IMG/VR virus record: IMGVR_UViG_3300028837_001745
Span: 1-34,953 of that record
Origin: a virus
Direction: 5' to 3' (one strand)
Length of the DNA stretch: 34,953 nucleotides
Shown: piece by piece, positions 21,372-30,691 of the stretch
Position numbering within the stretch: the first letter of the stretch is position 1
Layout of the letters: each line of letters opens with the position of its first letter
Translations under genes and position numbers: made by a program
Notes under the pieces: generated by a model
What the model was told of the DNA's origin: nothing
The model's database searches: none
Seen by the model: the letters and a program-made list of their open reading frames with translations, nothing else

Positions 21372-21979
21372 ATGGCAATTTCTGAAGTTGAATTTTTATT
21401 ATCAGAACCTATTGAGTTTTCATATCAAGGGGACATAGAAACAACAAATAAATTAATGTTATATGCGCCTAATTATTCACAGCGTAAATATGCATTTTAT
21501 TTAGAAAAAGTTATTGCAAAGGCAAGTGTTGAGGGCATGAAATTATTTGCTGATTTTGCAAAACCTGATGATGATAAAGATAAAAAGAAAGAAGAAGCTA
21601 CAAAACCTGATGGAGCAGCAATGATTAAGGCAATAATGTTTTCATCTTATGATTTTTCTGATGTGATGGATGAATTTAATAAGCTTTTATTAAGTGGCGC
21701 ATGTAAATTAGACGGAAAAGAAACATTAAAGCAGCTTATATTAGAAAAAACACCACTTGCTGAACAGAAGAATATATTTGCAGCATATATAGAAAATTTT
21801 ATTATGCCCTCTCTATTCGAGTAAACGAGAGGGATTACGAATATACATTATCTGATTTAGCTGAGTTTTATAATGGAAGCATTTCACGAAAAGAATTAGA
21901 AGAAATGCCAATGCAAAAAGTATTAATGCTTCGTGATCATGCAGTTAAAATAGCTAAAGATCGACGGGGAGGGGAGTAA
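21372..21979 (+). CDS. Tail assembly chaperone with -1 frameshift product
   Basis: The short product (21372-21824, 150 aa) is the gpE-like chaperone. The second product slips -1 at AAATTTT (21794-21800, codons A-AAT-TTT), a canonical X-XXY-YYZ heptamer. It continues through YYALSIRVNERDYEYTLSDL to a stop at 21977-21979, about 202 aa. Two-frame chaperones directly before the tape measure are conserved in long-tailed phages and wrap the tape measure during tail assembly. Frame 2 has no usable start, supporting frameshifting. The stop overlaps the tape measure ATG. Confidence 0.85.
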
Positions 21980-23697
21980 TGGCTTTTGATGTAAGCTGGA
22001 CTTTTCAAGCTCAAGATGCATTTACACCTGTCGCTAAAAAGATACAGGGGTCAGTTAAGACTCTTGAAAAAAGCATGGAACAGCTTTCTAAAAAAACTAT
22101 CAAAATTGGTAAACAAACCTCAAGAGTTGGTAAAAGTATAAGTATGAAGGTTGGAGTGCCATTGACTGCTTTAGCCGGATTGTCTATCAGTACAGCAGCT
22201 AAATTTGGTCGGGCTATGGATACGATCGCAACTAAAACTAACGCTTCAGCTTCGCAAATGGCTAATCTTAAAAAGCAAGTTATGGATTTAGGTATTGCAC
22301 GCGGAATTACACCTTTAGATGTAATAAATTCTCAAATTGAACTTACAAAAGCCGGATTTAAAGATGTAAATCAAGTAATGGCGCTTACGCCACAACATTT
22401 AAAATTGATGCAAGCAACAGGAGATGATGCGGCAATAACAGCATCAACTATGTCTGCTGTTATGGTTGCGGCTCATGGAAACATTAAAGAGTTTAATAAA
22501 GATTTAGATATTATAAGCCAAGCATTTGAGCAAGGTGGTATTACTTCTGCGGATTTTAATAATGCTTTGCGACTTGTTGGTGGATCGGCGCAAGCTGTAG
22601 GTTGGGATATGAAGCAATTAGGGGGGGTATTAGTTACAACTTCAAAAATGGGGATGACTTCTTCTGAGTCAATGATGCAATTAAAAATGGCTGCACTGAA
22701 ATTAGCGCGTCCAACTAAACAAGTAAGTGCTATTTTAAAAAAAGCAGGTATTGAGTTTTATGATCCACATACAAAAAAATTAAAATCAGTAGTTGGTATT
22801 ACAAATGAATTAAGTAAGGCGCATAAACGATGGGGTGATAGACTGAATATGACAGCATTATTAGGATTGGTACTTGGTCGGTCAGCTACAGAATTATTTC
22901 AAAAATTAGCACAAAATAAAGATATGTTAGAAAGGAATACCAAGTCAATGCATAAAGCTGGCGGAGTGATGGATAAATTAGCTGATATTCAATTAAGAGG
23001 ATTAGCTGGTCAATTAGAAGTATTACATGCGGCATTTCAAGTATTACAATTGGCATTTATGGACCCACGTGCGACTATGGCGGTTGCAGGGTGGATTCGT
23101 TCATTTGCTGGACTTTTAGAAAAACTAAGTAAACTTAGTCCAGCGACTAGATATTTTATAGATAAGATGATTGCGCTAGGTATTATTTTGGGGCCGGTTA
23201 TTATTGGACTTGGAAAAATGATTATAATATTTGGTTTACTTATGAGATTTGGTAAATTAGGCGTGGTAATAAAAGGCATAGCTACTGCATTTGTATTTTT
23301 AACAAGAAGCATGTTTGGTTGGATTGGATTAGCTGTTACAGCCATTACAACAATTACTATTTTATACGAAAAATATGAGAAATTTAGAAATGTTTTAAAA
23401 GATATAGCTGAATTTATGAAAGTTGGTGTGTTTATGCCGTATTATGCTGGCCGAGCTGTATATCGTGGTGCTGCCGCAATGGGTAGAGGAATAGAACACA
23501 TGGCAGGAATGGGCGCGGCCCCTGCAAGAGGAATATCATTACATCCATTAACAATGCAGCAACAAGTCGCTCATGCTCTGCATATAAATATAAATGACAA
23601 AGGCAAAAATATAGAGTCAATTCATAGTACAGATAAAAATACAAAAGTAAGCATGAATAGTACCGGTCTTAACATGGCCTACTCGAGGATTTACTGA
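21979..23697 (+). CDS. Tail tape measure protein
   Basis: 572 residues. The N-terminal coil (residues 20-45) leads into the TMP core (FGRAMDTIATKTNASASQMA; ALRLVGGSAQAVGWDMKQLG; LARPTKQVSAILKKAGIEFY), and a hydrophobic region with three likely membrane helices lies at about residues 395-460. It sets tail length and probably helps DNA entry. Its length predicts a short contractile tail. The start overlaps the chaperone stop (TAATG). The C-terminus overlaps the next ATG by one base. Confidence 0.9.
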   Translation: MAFDVSWTFQAQDAFTPVAKKIQGSVKTLEKSMEQLSKKTIKIGKQTSRVGKSISMKVGVPLTALAGLSISTAAKFGRAMDTIATKTNASASQMANLKKQVMDLGIARGITPLDVINSQIELTKAGFKDVNQVMALTPQHLKLMQATGDDAAITASTMSAVMVAAHGNIKEFNKDLDIISQAFEQGGITSADFNNALRLVGGSAQAVGWDMKQLGGVLVTTSKMGMTSSESMMQLKMAALKLARPTKQVSAILKKAGIEFYDPHTKKLKSVVGITNELSKAHKRWGDRLNMTALLGLVLGRSATELFQKLAQNKDMLERNTKSMHKAGGVMDKLADIQLRGLAGQLEVLHAAFQVLQLAFMDPRATMAVAGWIRSFAGLLEKLSKLSPATRYFIDKMIALGIILGPVIIGLGKMIIIFGLLMRFGKLGVVIKGIATAFVFLTRSMFGWIGLAVTAITTITILYEKYEKFRNVLKDIAEFMKVGVFMPYYAGRAVYRGAAAMGRGIEHMAGMGAAPARGISLHPLTMQQQVAHALHININDKGKNIESIHSTDKNTKVSMNSTGLNMAYSRIY

Positions 23698-24917
23698 TGG
23701 CCTTTACATTCCTTGGATTAAATAAAGCCTCTTTTCGTAACGTAGAATTTCTATATGAATCTGGAACGACAACAGGAGGACGTAAAACTGTCGTACATGA
23801 ATTTGTTAATAAAGATACTAGATTTGTAGAAGATGTTGGTAAAAACTTAAGAACGTTTTCTATTATTGGTGTGATTCATGGTGCATTTTATCAGACAAGA
23901 AAAAAGGAACTTGAAGCTGCTTTAGCAGATAAAGCTACTATAGGAATATTGGTTCATCCTCTATTAACTGAAAATGTAAATTGTAAATGTACTGGTTATT
24001 CGCTTCCTGAGGACAATGCAGATCTAGGTATCGCGCGTTATGAAATGACATTTTTAGAAGCTCAGCCAAATATTCAACCATCCACAACCGGTCGTAATAA
24101 GGCGCTAATTAATCGCATATATGATGCGATTTATAAATTCGCAGAGGACTTTTTAAAGGCAGAAGCTATAATCGATTTTGTTAAAAACATTAATTATATA
24201 GCTCAGAGATTAGATTCTTTGATTGATGTTTTTAATGATATTGATAAGACAATAATTTCTGATGCTGATGATAAAGATACTTACCATGAATCTGCTACGA
24301 CTTTTAAACAAAATACTTATCGTATTGCTTCTGATCCGGATAGATTAGGTGCTGATACCACAGATTTGTTTAAAAAATTTGATACATTAGCACAAACTGG
24401 CGAAGTTGGATTTTATGCAAATAGCCAGTTATTTGATCCATTGATTGATAACGATACCATTAGCAATAAAACCATTGAATTGCAACAGCGAAATACAGAT
24501 CGCGGAGTATTAAATGGGGCGATTAATACGCTGGCTATAAATAATATGAGTCGGGCAGCTATCAATATTGAGTATAAAAATACATTACAATTAGATGATA
24601 TCATTGATAAATTAGATAAGGCCTATAACGACCTATTAAACAATCCAAATAATATTTTATCAGAAGAATTGAGCCAAATTCTTGAAACACAGCGCAATGA
24701 ATTGCGAAAATATTTTAATGTGTTGCGCATTATTATTCCAAAAGTTATAACTATTCAAACTGCTCCGATGCCAGTTACCATCTTAACTTATCAATATTAT
24801 GGAGCAACTGATAATTATGGTGACATAATAGATTTAAATCAAATTTATAACCCTTCGCTTATAGATGAAGTATTAGGATTGACTATTCTGCTAGTCCTGA
24901 CAGTCATACATTTATAG
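23697..24917 (+). CDS. DNA-circularisation (Mu gp43-like) protein, 3' end lost
   Basis: About 395 native residues. The N-terminal DNA_circ_N domain is clear: SFRNVEFLYESGTTTGGRKT, then HEFVNKDTRFVEDVGKNLRT and KATIGILVHPLL. The rest is helical up to the conserved YQYYGATDNYGDIIDLNQIY. The frame then enters foreign sequence (residues after about EVLG) and stops at 24915-24917. The final part, usually the end of the gp43 family, is missing, and the next gene's N-terminus is missing with it. These proteins sit at the tape-measure/baseplate junction. Confidence 0.8.
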   Translation: MAFTFLGLNKASFRNVEFLYESGTTTGGRKTVVHEFVNKDTRFVEDVGKNLRTFSIIGVIHGAFYQTRKKELEAALADKATIGILVHPLLTENVNCKCTGYSLPEDNADLGIARYEMTFLEAQPNIQPSTTGRNKALINRIYDAIYKFAEDFLKAEAIIDFVKNINYIAQRLDSLIDVFNDIDKTIISDADDKDTYHESATTFKQNTYRIASDPDRLGADTTDLFKKFDTLAQTGEVGFYANSQLFDPLIDNDTISNKTIELQQRNTDRGVLNGAINTLAINNMSRAAINIEYKNTLQLDDIIDKLDKAYNDLLNNPNNILSEELSQILETQRNELRKYFNVLRIIIPKVITIQTAPMPVTILTYQYYGATDNYGDIIDLNQIYNPSLIDEVLGLTILLVLTVIHL

Positions 24918-25807
24918 TTACAGGACGTGATAAGACTGCCGATATTATAGATAGCACTTGTGAGATATTTACCTTAACAGCCGGTAAATCTTTAAAAGAA
25001 GTAGCACAAAAAATTTTAGATCTTCTTGGAATAACCGATATAAAAATATCAATACAGAAAGGTTTAACTATTGATCCATTTACCCCAACTGATATAGTAA
25101 GTTTTCCGTATGGAACATCCTATTTTGACATTCTTGAAGAATATGCTAGAAAACGACAGGTATTGGTGACTACTGACGGAAATGGTAATATTTTATTTTC
25201 AAAAGGGACTACAACCAATAAGTTTAAGACTGTTTTATCAACTAATCCAAAAACAAAAAATACTATAAAAAAGGGATCGTTAGCTATTGATGCATCTAAA
25301 AAATTTCACAAATATATAGTTAAAAATATGGTTAATGATAGTTCTGGTTTAGGTATTTGGGTTACTCCAGATAGCGATAATGATGCAAATTTAACTGAAT
25401 ATATAATTGATGAAACAGTAAATAGAAAATCAAGAATTTATAATTTTATTTCTGAAGTTAGTTGCGACCGCCCTACCTTAAAAGAACGTGCTGCATGGGA
25501 GGCTAATTTTAGGCAAACGCAGGCTAAAAAATATTCATATACGGTAGGTTTACATACTCCGCCAGATGATCCTAAAGAGATTTGGAAACCAAATTATTTA
25601 GTAGATGTACAAGATATTTATGGAGATGGAGATAACGAATTATTGATAAGTAGTGTAACATATCGTTATAATTTATCGATTGGTAGTGAGGTTGACCTAG
25701 AATTAGTACAAAAAAATGCATTTTCTATAGAATTAGCTAAATTAGAAAAGCCTTTGGCAGGTGCTGATGCGGCAGATGATTTAGTACTTAGAGGGGATAT
25801 ATCATGA
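24872..25807 (+). pseudogene. Baseplate hub (Mu gp44/gpP-like), N-terminus lost
   Basis: The frame is open from about 24869 and reads RIDYSASPDSHTFIVTGRDK directly out of the previous gene, with no start codon. It then follows the gp44 pattern: TADIIDSTCE, YGTSYFDILEEYARKRQVLV, PNYLVDVQDIYGDGDNELLI, and ends at 25807. A normal hub has about 60-80 more residues at the N-terminus. An internal ATG at 25163 would lose half the protein. So a deletion of about 200 bp or more spans the gp43/gp44 junction. Confidence 0.75.
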
Positions 25808-26322
25808 TACGACGTATTTTTAATAAAGTTCATAATTTAATAAAATATGGTTATGTTTCTTTACCCGGCAATGATTTTTCAATAAATGGTAAACCTGTTA
25901 CAAAAGCACATGCACAAATTATATCTCTAGGATCACCTAGGGCAATAGCGGTAATTAGTCCATACGGATTAAATGCCAATTTACCACTTAAAACAAAAGT
26001 TTTGATATGGAATATTTTAGGACAAGAGGATAATCCTGTTTGCATTGGTTTTTCTCAAGAAGATAGATTTAAAGATTTAAAACCTGGTGAGGTTGTAGTT
26101 GGCAATCCAAAAAGCAGAGCATTTATTAAATTTGATAAAGATGGTAATATAGAGATTAATGCGCCAGGAGAATTAAACATAAAGGCGACCAAAGTTAATA
26201 TAGATGCTGATGAAACTAATTTAGGTGTAGGGGGCGCAAAAATAGCGCGATTAGGTGACGAGGTAACCGTCAATAGTGATATTGGCACAATTACCGGATC
26301 AGGTGATAATACTTCAATTTGA
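25804..26322 (+). CDS. Baseplate spike/assembly protein (Mu gp45-like, gpV type)
   Basis: 172 residues. The N-terminal OB-like part carries AHAQIISLGSPRAIAVISPY, then WNILGQEDNPVCIGFSQEDR. A beta-helical spike-like tail follows (VVVGNPKSRAFIKFDKDGNI; APGELNIKATKVNIDADETN). The start overlaps the hub's stop by 4 nt. Mu gp45 forms the membrane-piercing tip. Confidence 0.85.
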   Translation: MIRRIFNKVHNLIKYGYVSLPGNDFSINGKPVTKAHAQIISLGSPRAIAVISPYGLNANLPLKTKVLIWNILGQEDNPVCIGFSQEDRFKDLKPGEVVVGNPKSRAFIKFDKDGNIEINAPGELNIKATKVNIDADETNLGVGGAKIARLGDEVTVNSDIGTITGSGDNTSI

Positions 26323-26331
26323 GGATTATTT

Positions 26332-26541
26332 ATGAATTTTTTAGAAGCAGCTTATGCATTAAAAAATGATAAAAAAGTAAGACGTAAATGTTGGTCTAAA
26401 TCTGTATATTTAGAATCAGATCAAGAAAACATATATCATGTAGTTATTGAATGTAGCAAATTATCTAGTTATGAATGGATTACATGTGATTTGCTTGATT
26501 ATTTGGCTAAAGATTGGGAGATAATAAAAGAAAATGGGTGA
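26332..26541 (+). CDS. DUF2829/Tad2-like protein, anti-Thoeris candidate
   Basis: 69 residues with the full DUF2829 pattern: the start MNFLEAAYALKNDKKVRRKC followed by a Trp and a YLES segment, and the end YEWITCDLLDYLAKDWEII. This family includes Tad2, which captures the signalling nucleotide of Thoeris defence. It sits between spike and gp46, ends 8 nt inside the next gene, and has the RBS GAGGATTATTT. It is shorter than typical Tad2 proteins, and its binding residues cannot be checked here. Confidence 0.7.
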   Translation: MNFLEAAYALKNDKKVRRKCWSKSVYLESDQENIYHVVIECSKLSSYEWITCDLLDYLAKDWEIIKENG

Positions 26542-26995
26542 TCCAATTGATATAAAATTGAATAATAATAAGGGCTATTGGGATATAAGTTTTGATTCTC
26601 AGGGTGATTTTGTGCTTGAGGATGGCTTTGATAATGCTATTTTGATCTCTTTAATGTGCGAAAGGCGAGCTAATGAATCTGAGGTTGTAGCGCCACAATT
26701 TAGGCGCGGATGGTGGGGTAATGAAACAAGCGATTTTGATAATTTTGAAATAGGCTCTAAATTATGGTTATTAGCTCAAGCGCGAGCGACGCAAAATACT
26801 CTTAATCGCGCCATTAATTATACCCAAGATGCATTACAATGGATGATTGATGATGGTTATGCTGAACAAATAACTGTTGATGCATCATATAATAATTTAA
26901 CTAATCTTATATTATTAATAACATTTGTACGTTCTAATAACAAAACATTTACGAAAGGTTATGATGTATGGAATAATACATTTACAGAGGTTTAA
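26534..26995 (+). CDS. Mu gp46-like baseplate protein
   Basis: 153 residues; LEDGFDNAILISLMCERRAN, then RRGWWGNE with its Trp pair, GSKLWLLAQARATQNTLNRA, and an end WMIDDGYAEQITVDASYNNL. This matches the gp46 family, which lies beside baseplate J in Mu-like tails. The ATG overlaps the DUF2829 gene by 8 nt. Unbroken. Confidence 0.85.
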   Translation: MGDPIDIKLNNNKGYWDISFDSQGDFVLEDGFDNAILISLMCERRANESEVVAPQFRRGWWGNETSDFDNFEIGSKLWLLAQARATQNTLNRAINYTQDALQWMIDDGYAEQITVDASYNNLTNLILLITFVRSNNKTFTKGYDVWNNTFTEV

Positions 26996-26997
26996 TT

Positions 26998-28335
26998 ATG
27001 CCAATTACAGTATCAACAACTAGAAAAGAAATCGCAGATAGAATAAGGACAGATGTACAAAATGCATTACCACAGTCAAATCCTTTCTTAAAAGAGTCCT
27101 GGATAGATGAATTAATTAGTGGGCTAGCTGGTCGTGATTTTGACTTATATAAATTTCTTCAATTATCATTTAGACAATTATTTCCTGATACTGCAATTGG
27201 AGTATTTTTAGATAGGTGGGGTAATTTTAAAGGAATAAATAGAAATCCAGCAACAGCAGCCGCAGGTTTAATTACTGCTACAGGTATAGCCGGGTCACTT
27301 GTTCCTATAGCATCTCTCCTGTCAAATCAAGCTGATGTTGTTTACGAAACGCAGGAAAATAAAACGATCTCAAGTCAAACTACAGATGTTGCAACTTTGA
27401 CTAGAGCCGGTTCAACAGTAACAGTTACAATGCCAGCAGATACTCCGCACCATTATGTTGTAGGACTATCACAGACTATTAGCAATGCTGTAAATCCTGA
27501 ATATAATGTAACAGCTCCGGTAACTTCTATTATTTCTGAATTAATTTATACTTATGAAATCAGTACAACACCACCTACGCCTGATGGCGGTGCAAATATT
27601 AAAAGTACGGCTACTTTTGCTAGTATTAACGTAAGATCTCAAGTTTTTGGCGAAGATACAAATGCTGCAAATGGCGACATTTTAACTTTTGCAAGTGCTA
27701 TTTCTGGCGTAAATGCAACTGCTACTGTGCAATTTCCTGAAATATCTGGAGGGACTGATATAGAAAGCGATGACGATTTCTCAAAACGAATACAAGAAGC
27801 ATATCAAAATCCTAATGCTAATTTTAATATTGCTACTATTATAAGTGTAGCTAAAACTGTGCCAGGCGTAACAAGGGTATGGGTGCAACCAATTACGCCA
27901 GGAGTGGGCGATACTACTGTATATTTTGTTAGAGATGATGATGGTGCGGGTTTTGGTATAGACATCATTCCTGATGGTCAAGAAGTAGCTGATGTTAAAG
28001 CAATTCTTGATGAACTTGCTCCGCCTAATATGGATCTTACTAATGATTTTATTGTAGCTGCTCCAACACCTCTTACTGTTAATTTTGTATTTACAGCGAT
28101 TGATCCAGACACAAGCACTATGCGGGATGCTCTTTTTGAGAATTTGAAGCAGTTTTTTAAGGAAGGTGTTGATGTTGGATTTAATATTAAAGAGGATGGT
28201 TATCGAGCAATAATTTTTCAAACAGTTGATCCTAATTCAGGGCAACCATTAAAATCATTTATCTTAAGTTCGCCGGTGGGTGATATTGCAATCGATACCG
28301 ATGAATTAGGCATTTTAGGAACAGTAACTTTTTAG
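26998..28335 (+). CDS. Baseplate J protein (Mu gp47-like) with an extra beta domain
   Basis: 445 residues. N-terminal IDELISGLAGRDFDLYKFLQ, then FPDTAIGVFLDRWGNFKGI. The J core resumes with DIESDDDFSKRIQEAYQNPN and VPGVTRVWVQPITPGVGDTT, as in gp47. Residues 92-245 hold the usual gp47 beta region enlarged by an extra module (VATLTRAGSTVTVTMPADTP to PPTPDGGAN). That same segment is duplicated in the secreted minus-strand gene at 30692-31285. Confidence 0.88.
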   Translation: MPITVSTTRKEIADRIRTDVQNALPQSNPFLKESWIDELISGLAGRDFDLYKFLQLSFRQLFPDTAIGVFLDRWGNFKGINRNPATAAAGLITATGIAGSLVPIASLLSNQADVVYETQENKTISSQTTDVATLTRAGSTVTVTMPADTPHHYVVGLSQTISNAVNPEYNVTAPVTSIISELIYTYEISTTPPTPDGGANIKSTATFASINVRSQVFGEDTNAANGDILTFASAISGVNATATVQFPEISGGTDIESDDDFSKRIQEAYQNPNANFNIATIISVAKTVPGVTRVWVQPITPGVGDTTVYFVRDDDGAGFGIDIIPDGQEVADVKAILDELAPPNMDLTNDFIVAAPTPLTVNFVFTAIDPDTSTMRDALFENLKQFFKEGVDVGFNIKEDGYRAIIFQTVDPNSGQPLKSFILSSPVGDIAIDTDELGILGTVTF

Positions 28336-28342
28336 GTGTGAT

Positions 28343-28771
28343 TTGTCCAGAACTCATGAATTTATCACTGATTGGGAAAAGTCTTTAGGCATTCCTGATG
28401 AATGTTTTGACCCCCATAATAAAACGCTTGATGAACGTCGTCAATATGCTATAGCCAAGTTGGCACGAATGAATTTAACTAATAGACAGGATTTTATTGA
28501 TTTAGCTGCTTATTTTGATATTAATGTGACTATAGATAGTGGCAGTCAATATAAAAATGTATTTCCTTTGAAATTTCCAATAATTTTTGGTTCAAAAGCT
28601 GCTAAATTTACCATGATAGTAACATTTATTGACATAAATAAGCCGGAAAATGTATTTCCAATGACTTGGCCGTTTAAATTTGGCACAGCACAAACAGCCT
28701 TTATTCAATGTCTTTTTCTAAAACTTAGACCTGCGAATGTACAAATTATTTGGCGATATGCTGATACTTAA
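28343..28771 (+). CDS. Mu gp48-like tail protein (DUF2313)
   Basis: 142 residues starting at TTG (no ATG fits; AGGTG lies just before). GIPDECFDPHNKTLDERRQY and LARMNLTNRQDFIDLAAYFD are typical of DUF2313, which closes the baseplate after J. It contains two copies of the NVFPxxxPxxFG motif (YKNVFPLKFPIIFGS and ENVFPMTWPFKFG). The second is shared with the adaptor gene at 17205. Confidence 0.82.
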   Translation: MSRTHEFITDWEKSLGIPDECFDPHNKTLDERRQYAIAKLARMNLTNRQDFIDLAAYFDINVTIDSGSQYKNVFPLKFPIIFGSKAAKFTMIVTFIDINKPENVFPMTWPFKFGTAQTAFIQCLFLKLRPANVQIIWRYADT

Positions 28772-28776
28772 CTGCC

Positions 28777-28828
28777 TGTGGATAACCTGTGGATAACTCT
28801 TGATTTTTACCAGAATTTCTTATATCAT
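28777..28828 (+). promoter_or_regulatory. DnaA-box late promoter module 3 (two boxes)
   Basis: Boxes TGTGGATAA at 28777-28785 and 28788-28796, a 3-nt gap, TTGATT at 28800-28805, 17 bp, and TATCAT at 28823-28828. Starts just after the gp48 stop. Drives the fibre gene at 28860. Confidence 0.85.
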
Positions 28829-28859
28829 TGATCTATTAATCTAATAAGAGGTCTTAATA

Positions 28860-30074
28860 ATGAGAGATATCCCAAATAAAAGTAATGATGAGTTTTATAT
28901 TCCTGCCGAATTTAATTCTTTTAAAAATGCATCTCAAAATACTATTATCAGCAGCGACCAAACGTTAAGCGAAGCAGATGCATTTCAATTAGCTAAAGCA
29001 TTAAGTAATTATGCTGGAATTGGTAATTTTTATGTCCAAACAGGTTCGCCTAATACTTATACTTTATCGGCAATTTCGCCATTTAAAGCTCCAAGCAAGA
29101 TATTTGATGGATTAACGGTTAGAACGAGAATTGTTGATACTAACACCGGCGCATCTACATTAGATTGGAACGGAACTGGCGCAAAAGCAATCAAAAAAAA
29201 TCGTGGGGTAGATGATTTAGTAGCAGGTGACTTGGTAACTGATGATTATCCTATATTTGTATATGAATTAAGCAGCAATATTTGGAATTTAATTACAGAG
29301 CCCATTGAGAGCAGTTATCCTTTAGGTTATTTGAGTGGATTCAAAATTGAACAAGATAGCGGCGATACAGCTCATGATATTAAAATTTATGAAGGAGCTG
29401 CCAGAGGTCAAAAGGATTTAGTTGATCTAAAAATACCTGTTGGATCTACAATTATTAAACAAATTGATGTTGATTGGGTAGAAGGAACGAATCAAGGCGG
29501 ATTTCCAAGCGGATTAACGTTAACCGCTGACACATGGTATCATGTTTTTGTTATTACAAAGCCTAATGGTTTTACAGATGCAGGTGTTGATTCTGCGACT
29601 GATGCAACAAATTTATTAGCTGATGCTACAGATTATATAGATTATAAAAGGACTGGTTCTATTTTGGTCGATGGTAGCAGTAATATTATAGATTTTGTCC
29701 AAACACTTACTATAGGACAACGTTTGACTTACTGGAAAGTAGATCAACAAATTAGCAATTCTAACCCAGGAATATCAGCGGTAACTAGAGCAATTAGTAC
29801 GCCTTTAGGTATACAAGTTTTAGCTCATTTGGCTGTTTATCTTGATTCAGACGATTCTAGTGCAAATATAAATGGTCGTATATATGCGGTAGATGAACCG
29901 GTAGGTACTGACTTTAATCATAATATTCAGGCTGGTTATATAGCTACAACAGATGTGGCAGGTTCTTCAGATATAATGGTTAAAACAGATCTTTTAAGTC
30001 AAATAAAATATATAATAACCGCCACCAGTGCGGGCACGAGAATGCAAATAGAAACAAGAGGCTGGATTGAATAG
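28860..30074 (+). CDS. Tail fibre-type protein
   Basis: 404 residues, beta-rich with a fibre-like pattern: FQLAKALSNYAGIGNFYVQT, the TYTLSAISPFKAPSKIFDGL segment, then TRIVDTNTGASTLDWNGTGA, typical of fibre shaft proteins. It stands alone in its own unit with the DnaA-box promoter, after the baseplate genes. Host-receptor binding is likely. It is the last plus-strand gene before the two minus-strand morons. Confidence 0.75.
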   Translation: MRDIPNKSNDEFYIPAEFNSFKNASQNTIISSDQTLSEADAFQLAKALSNYAGIGNFYVQTGSPNTYTLSAISPFKAPSKIFDGLTVRTRIVDTNTGASTLDWNGTGAKAIKKNRGVDDLVAGDLVTDDYPIFVYELSSNIWNLITEPIESSYPLGYLSGFKIEQDSGDTAHDIKIYEGAARGQKDLVDLKIPVGSTIIKQIDVDWVEGTNQGGFPSGLTLTADTWYHVFVITKPNGFTDAGVDSATDATNLLADATDYIDYKRTGSILVDGSSNIIDFVQTLTIGQRLTYWKVDQQISNSNPGISAVTRAISTPLGIQVLAHLAVYLDSDDSSANINGRIYAVDEPVGTDFNHNIQAGYIATTDVAGSSDIMVKTDLLSQIKYIITATSAGTRMQIETRGWIE

Positions 30075-30091
30075 TAAATAAAAACTATTTT
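30069..30091. terminator. Weak hairpin between convergent genes
   Basis: AATAGT/ACTATT around an 8-nt A-rich loop at 30070-30089, overlapping the fibre stop and reaching the end of the minus-strand gene. The sequence is near symmetric, so it could end transcripts from both sides, though the stem is short. Confidence 0.3.
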
Positions 30092-30663
30092 ATCCGATAT
30101 TTCTCCTGATCATGAATATTAATTTCTATTGCAGAATTATTCTCACCATCTCCTTTTAGTTGTGATGGATGCGCTATTGAAAGGCCTGCATTAACAATAG
30201 TTCCGAATATATAAAAATCAGAAGTTGGCGAATAATTGCGATAACAATTAAGTATTGATTTTTTGGGGTCGACATCAGGTTGTCCTTCTGTATTCATAAA
30301 TGGAAGTTCTATTCTTTTATTAAAATTATACACTCCCTTATAATGTTTTTCTAAGAAAAGCTTCCTATCATAAACCCATATTGCTGCGATATTATATGAT
30401 GTATTTTTTTTTGCCCACCAATATATTAAACCAATATTCCATGTAACTGTAGTTCCATCATCAGCTAAACCATGAGAATCATCAAAGAAACAAATTGTAG
30501 CTTTTGGCTTTAATTTATAAGGTGTACCATCAAAATCTACTATAGGTACACCGTGCTTATTTCTTGCCAATGTATCTTTAGTTGATGCTATATATGGATT
30601 AGCATATATGCTTATACCAATGATAAATGTAGATATAAATAAAATTATCTGTAGTTTTTTCAC
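30085..30663 (-). CDS. Secreted protein of unknown function (moron)
   Basis: 192 residues; the start is GTG at 30663 with AAAGAGGAGAC upstream. Residues 1-21 form a signal peptide (MKKLQIILFISTFIIGISIY, then Ala), with cleavage likely after IYA. The mature part is soluble, has one Cys, aromatic segments (TVTWNIGLIYWWAKK) and no known motif. Its signal peptide resembles that of its operon partner (KLQ, IILFI, FII). The 28-nt gap suggests cotranscription with 30692-31285. It is oriented against the late genes, as expected of a lysogenic-conversion gene. Confidence 0.65.
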   Translation of the reverse strand: MKKLQIILFISTFIIGISIYANPYIASTKDTLARNKHGVPIVDFDGTPYKLKPKATICFFDDSHGLADDGTTVTWNIGLIYWWAKKNTSYNIAAIWVYDRKLFLEKHYKGVYNFNKRIELPFMNTEGQPDVDPKKSILNCYRNYSPTSDFYIFGTIVNAGLSIAHPSQLKGDGENNSAIEINIHDQEKYRIK

Positions 30664-30691
30664 AAAAGTCTCCTCTTTAAAGATTTAATCA

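Noticed and set aside
23037-23345. 102-residue minus-strand ORF inside the tape measure gene
   Set aside because: Antisense shadow with no ribosome binding site or family match.
27842-27851. Iteron-like TAAGTGTAGC in baseplate J
   Set aside because: A single copy inside a conserved coding region; judged coincidental.
27781-28221. 146-residue minus-strand ORF inside baseplate J
   Set aside because: Antisense shadow of a conserved structural gene without start signals.
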